Made by a program: the position numbers and the translations under genes. From an uncultured Lachnospiraceae bacterium (lineage in GTDB: Bacteria; Bacillota_A; Clostridia; Lachnospirales; Lachnospiraceae): a stretch of 6,507 nt of DNA. Below the pieces are notes generated by a model. That model saw nothing but the letters and a program-made list of their open reading frames with translations. It had not been told where the DNA came from and did not search any database. Numbering within the stretch: the first letter of the stretch is position 1; each line of letters begins with the position of its first letter. Below, piece after piece: positions 5,502 through 6,507 of this stretch. The stretch spans positions 1-6,507 of the forward strand of contig CACXDR010000096.1 in assembly GCA_902766415.1 (NCBI GenBank). The letters are read 5' to 3'.

Positions 5502-5567
5502 ACTGTACTCCTTTATGCCGGTTTTCCGGCGCCGGCCGTTTTCCGTATATAAAAACGCGGAAAGGGC

Positions 5568-5576
5568 TGATATAAT
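5568..5576 (+). promoter_or_regulatory. Extended -10 promoter of the 2-hydroxycarboxylate transporter gene
   Basis: A perfect TATAAT at 5571-5576 is preceded by TGA, giving an extended -10 element. No good -35 hexamer lies 16-18 bp upstream, which an extended -10 can tolerate. Transcription would start near 5583, giving a leader of about 65 nt that contains the 16-bp palindrome. The same 146-bp gap must also hold the promoter of the divergent peptidase; I could not place that one convincingly. Confidence 0.55.
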
Positions 5577-5596
5577 TATTAGTTGTATATTGAACG

Positions 5597-5612
5597 CGCG
5601 GCAGCTGCCGCG
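5597..5612. promoter_or_regulatory. 16-bp perfect palindrome in the transporter leader
   Basis: CGCGGCAGCTGCCGCG is a perfect self-complementary 16-mer starting 20 bp after the TATAAT box, so it falls in the predicted 5' leader. A repressor bound here could block transcription. With no loop bases it is a poor RNA hairpin unless the centre opens. GC-rich DNA makes such palindromes more likely by chance, so the call is tentative. Confidence 0.35.
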
Positions 5613-5647
5613 GGCCTTTTACCAGTATATCACCCCGGAGCGCATCC

Positions 5648-6507
5648 ATGGCAGAAAAACGTACCCCGGACCGGCCGGCGTTTTCGGTCGCCGGCTTTTC
5701 CCTTCCTTTATATCTCGGTATCCTCGCAATGACCATCGCGGCCATGTACACCTCGAGCGTCCCTTCCGGCATGGTCGGAGGGATGCTTGTCCTCATGGTG
5801 TTCGGCGAGGGCTTCAACATGCTCGGGAGGACCGTCCCGGTCGTGAAGACGTATCTCGGCGGGTCGGTCATCTGCATTCTCGGCGCGGCCGTGGTCCGGG
5901 CGGCGGGCTTCGTCCCCGGCGGGACGCTGGAGATCCTGGACGCGTTCGTGAACCGCCAGGGCTTCCTGGTCTTCTATATCTCCGCGCTGATCTGCGGGAG
6001 CCTGTTCAACATTGACCGCGGTCTCCTGATCCGGGCGACGGTAAAGCTTCTCCCGACGGCGATCCTTTCGCTTGCCGTCTGCGTCACGGTGACCGGCCTC
6101 CTTTCCATGCTGTTAGGCTTAAGCTTTCTTGAGGGCGTCCTCTATATCGTGATCCCGATGACGAGCGGCGGCATGACGGCCGGCGCGGTCCCGCTTTCCT
6201 CCATGTACGCGCAGGTCCTGAACCAGGACGCGGGCATGATCCTCACAAGGATCGCGCCGGCGACGGTCCTCGGCAACGTCATCGCGATCATCTTCGGCGC
6301 GCTGGCGAACAATCTGGGCAGGCGGAAGCCGGCCCTTTCCGGGAACGGACAGCTTGTAAACGACGGGACCACCGTCCCGGAGCGGCCCCCCATGAAGCCC
6401 ACCTTCAAGAGCCTTACGACCGGCCTCATCATAGCCCTCGGGTTCTACCAGGCCGGCGCCATCTTAAACCGGTTCCTCCCGCTTATCCCGACCTACGCCT
6501 GGGTGAT
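5648..6507 (+). CDS. 2-hydroxycarboxylate (citrate/malate) transporter, N-terminal part
   Basis: The frame is open from ATG 5648 through the window end: 286 complete codons of a family usually near 440-450 residues. It matches the 2-hydroxycarboxylate transporter family (2HCT; CitS, CimH, MaeN), membrane symporters that take up citrate or malate with Na+ or H+. Seen features: a short charged N-terminus, then hydrophobic segments near 18-36, 41-58, 68-86, 105-121, 134-157, 162-172, 205-221 and 256-272. TSGGMTAGAVPLSSMY (172-187) is the conserved re-entrant loop region, followed by IAPATVLGNVIAIIFGALANNLG (202-224; only flanks diagnostic) and PALSGNG (228-234). The usual GGxG of this loop reads GGMT here. 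The start has GGAG 7 nt upstream. It is divergent from the S66 peptidase, with its own promoter. A role in citrate or malate fermentation is expected; substrate and ion are not readable. Confidence 0.85.
   Translation, partial: MAEKRTPDRPAFSVAGFSLPLYLGILAMTIAAMYTSSVPSGMVGGMLVLMVFGEGFNMLGRTVPVVKTYLGGSVICILGAAVVRAAGFVPGGTLEILDAFVNRQGFLVFYISALICGSLFNIDRGLLIRATVKLLPTAILSLAVCVTVTGLLSMLLGLSFLEGVLYIVIPMTSGGMTAGAVPLSSMYAQVLNQDAGMILTRIAPATVLGNVIAIIFGALANNLGRRKPALSGNGQLVNDGTTVPERPPMKPTFKSLTTGLIIALGFYQAGAILNRFLPLIPTYAWV

Noticed and set aside
4662..5552. 296-codon + strand frame opposite the S66 peptidase
   Set aside because: Antisense shadow. The minus strand carries the full S66 catalytic set with a proper ribosome site; this frame shows only low-complexity Val/Arg/Ala text.
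5515..6015. 166-codon + strand frame overlapping the transporter start
   Set aside because: Out of frame with the 2HCT transporter, Arg/Pro-rich, without a homologue I recognise; the transporter frame has clear membrane segments and family motifs.
1..6507. tRNA/rRNA genes, insertion sequences or phage genes
   Set aside because: I saw no cloverleaf with TTCGANNC-type arm, no transposase or integrase motif, and no terminal repeats with target duplications. The window reads as stable chromosomal metabolism genes.

Overview
The window looks like chromosomal DNA from a GC-rich, anaerobic Gram-positive bacterium, probably in the Clostridia/Lachnospiraceae range. The evidence is a butyryl-CoA-dehydrogenase-type gene, strong AGGAGG-type ribosome sites before genes, AT-rich promoters set in otherwise GC-rich DNA, and a small secreted protein with aromatic wall-binding-like repeats. 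This placement is inferred from gene content; there is no rRNA or other marker in the window.

Layout. (1) 1-258 (+) is the 3' end of an acyl-CoA dehydrogenase, closed by a perfect 15-bp hairpin terminator at 291-327. (2) 360-435 holds a 23-bp palindrome and a promoter. They drive a three-gene sugar operon: a D-lyxose/D-mannose-type cupin isomerase (480-1163), a one-chain DhaL-DhaK ketose kinase (1317-3011) and a short archaeal-type triosephosphate-isomerase homologue (3013-3702). The 153-nt gap between isomerase and kinase is not plain spacer. It has a 13-bp hairpin with a U-rich loop, then four copies of a 27-nt tandem repeat. The last copy contains the kinase ribosome site and start codon. 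(3) A 23-bp-stem palindrome (3746-3798) separates this operon from a convergent gene. (4) 3843-4280 (-) is a small secreted protein with its own promoter. (5) 4473-5501 (-) is an S66 serine peptidase (LD-carboxypeptidase/MccF type). (6) Divergent from it, 5648 to the window end (+), is the N-terminal two thirds of a 2-hydroxycarboxylate (citrate/malate) transporter.

How the genes may work together. The three operon genes make a plausible short catabolic route: aldose to ketose (cupin isomerase), ketose to ketose phosphate (DAK-type kinase), then rearrangement of the ketose phosphate by a TIM-fold isomerase. The kinase plus TIM-homologue pair resembles the L-erythrulose kinase/L-erythrulose-1-phosphate isomerase pair known from tetritol catabolism. 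The actual substrate cannot be read from sequence, and no transporter, regulator or aldolase for the route lies in the window. The peptidase, the secreted protein and the transporter have no evident link to this operon.
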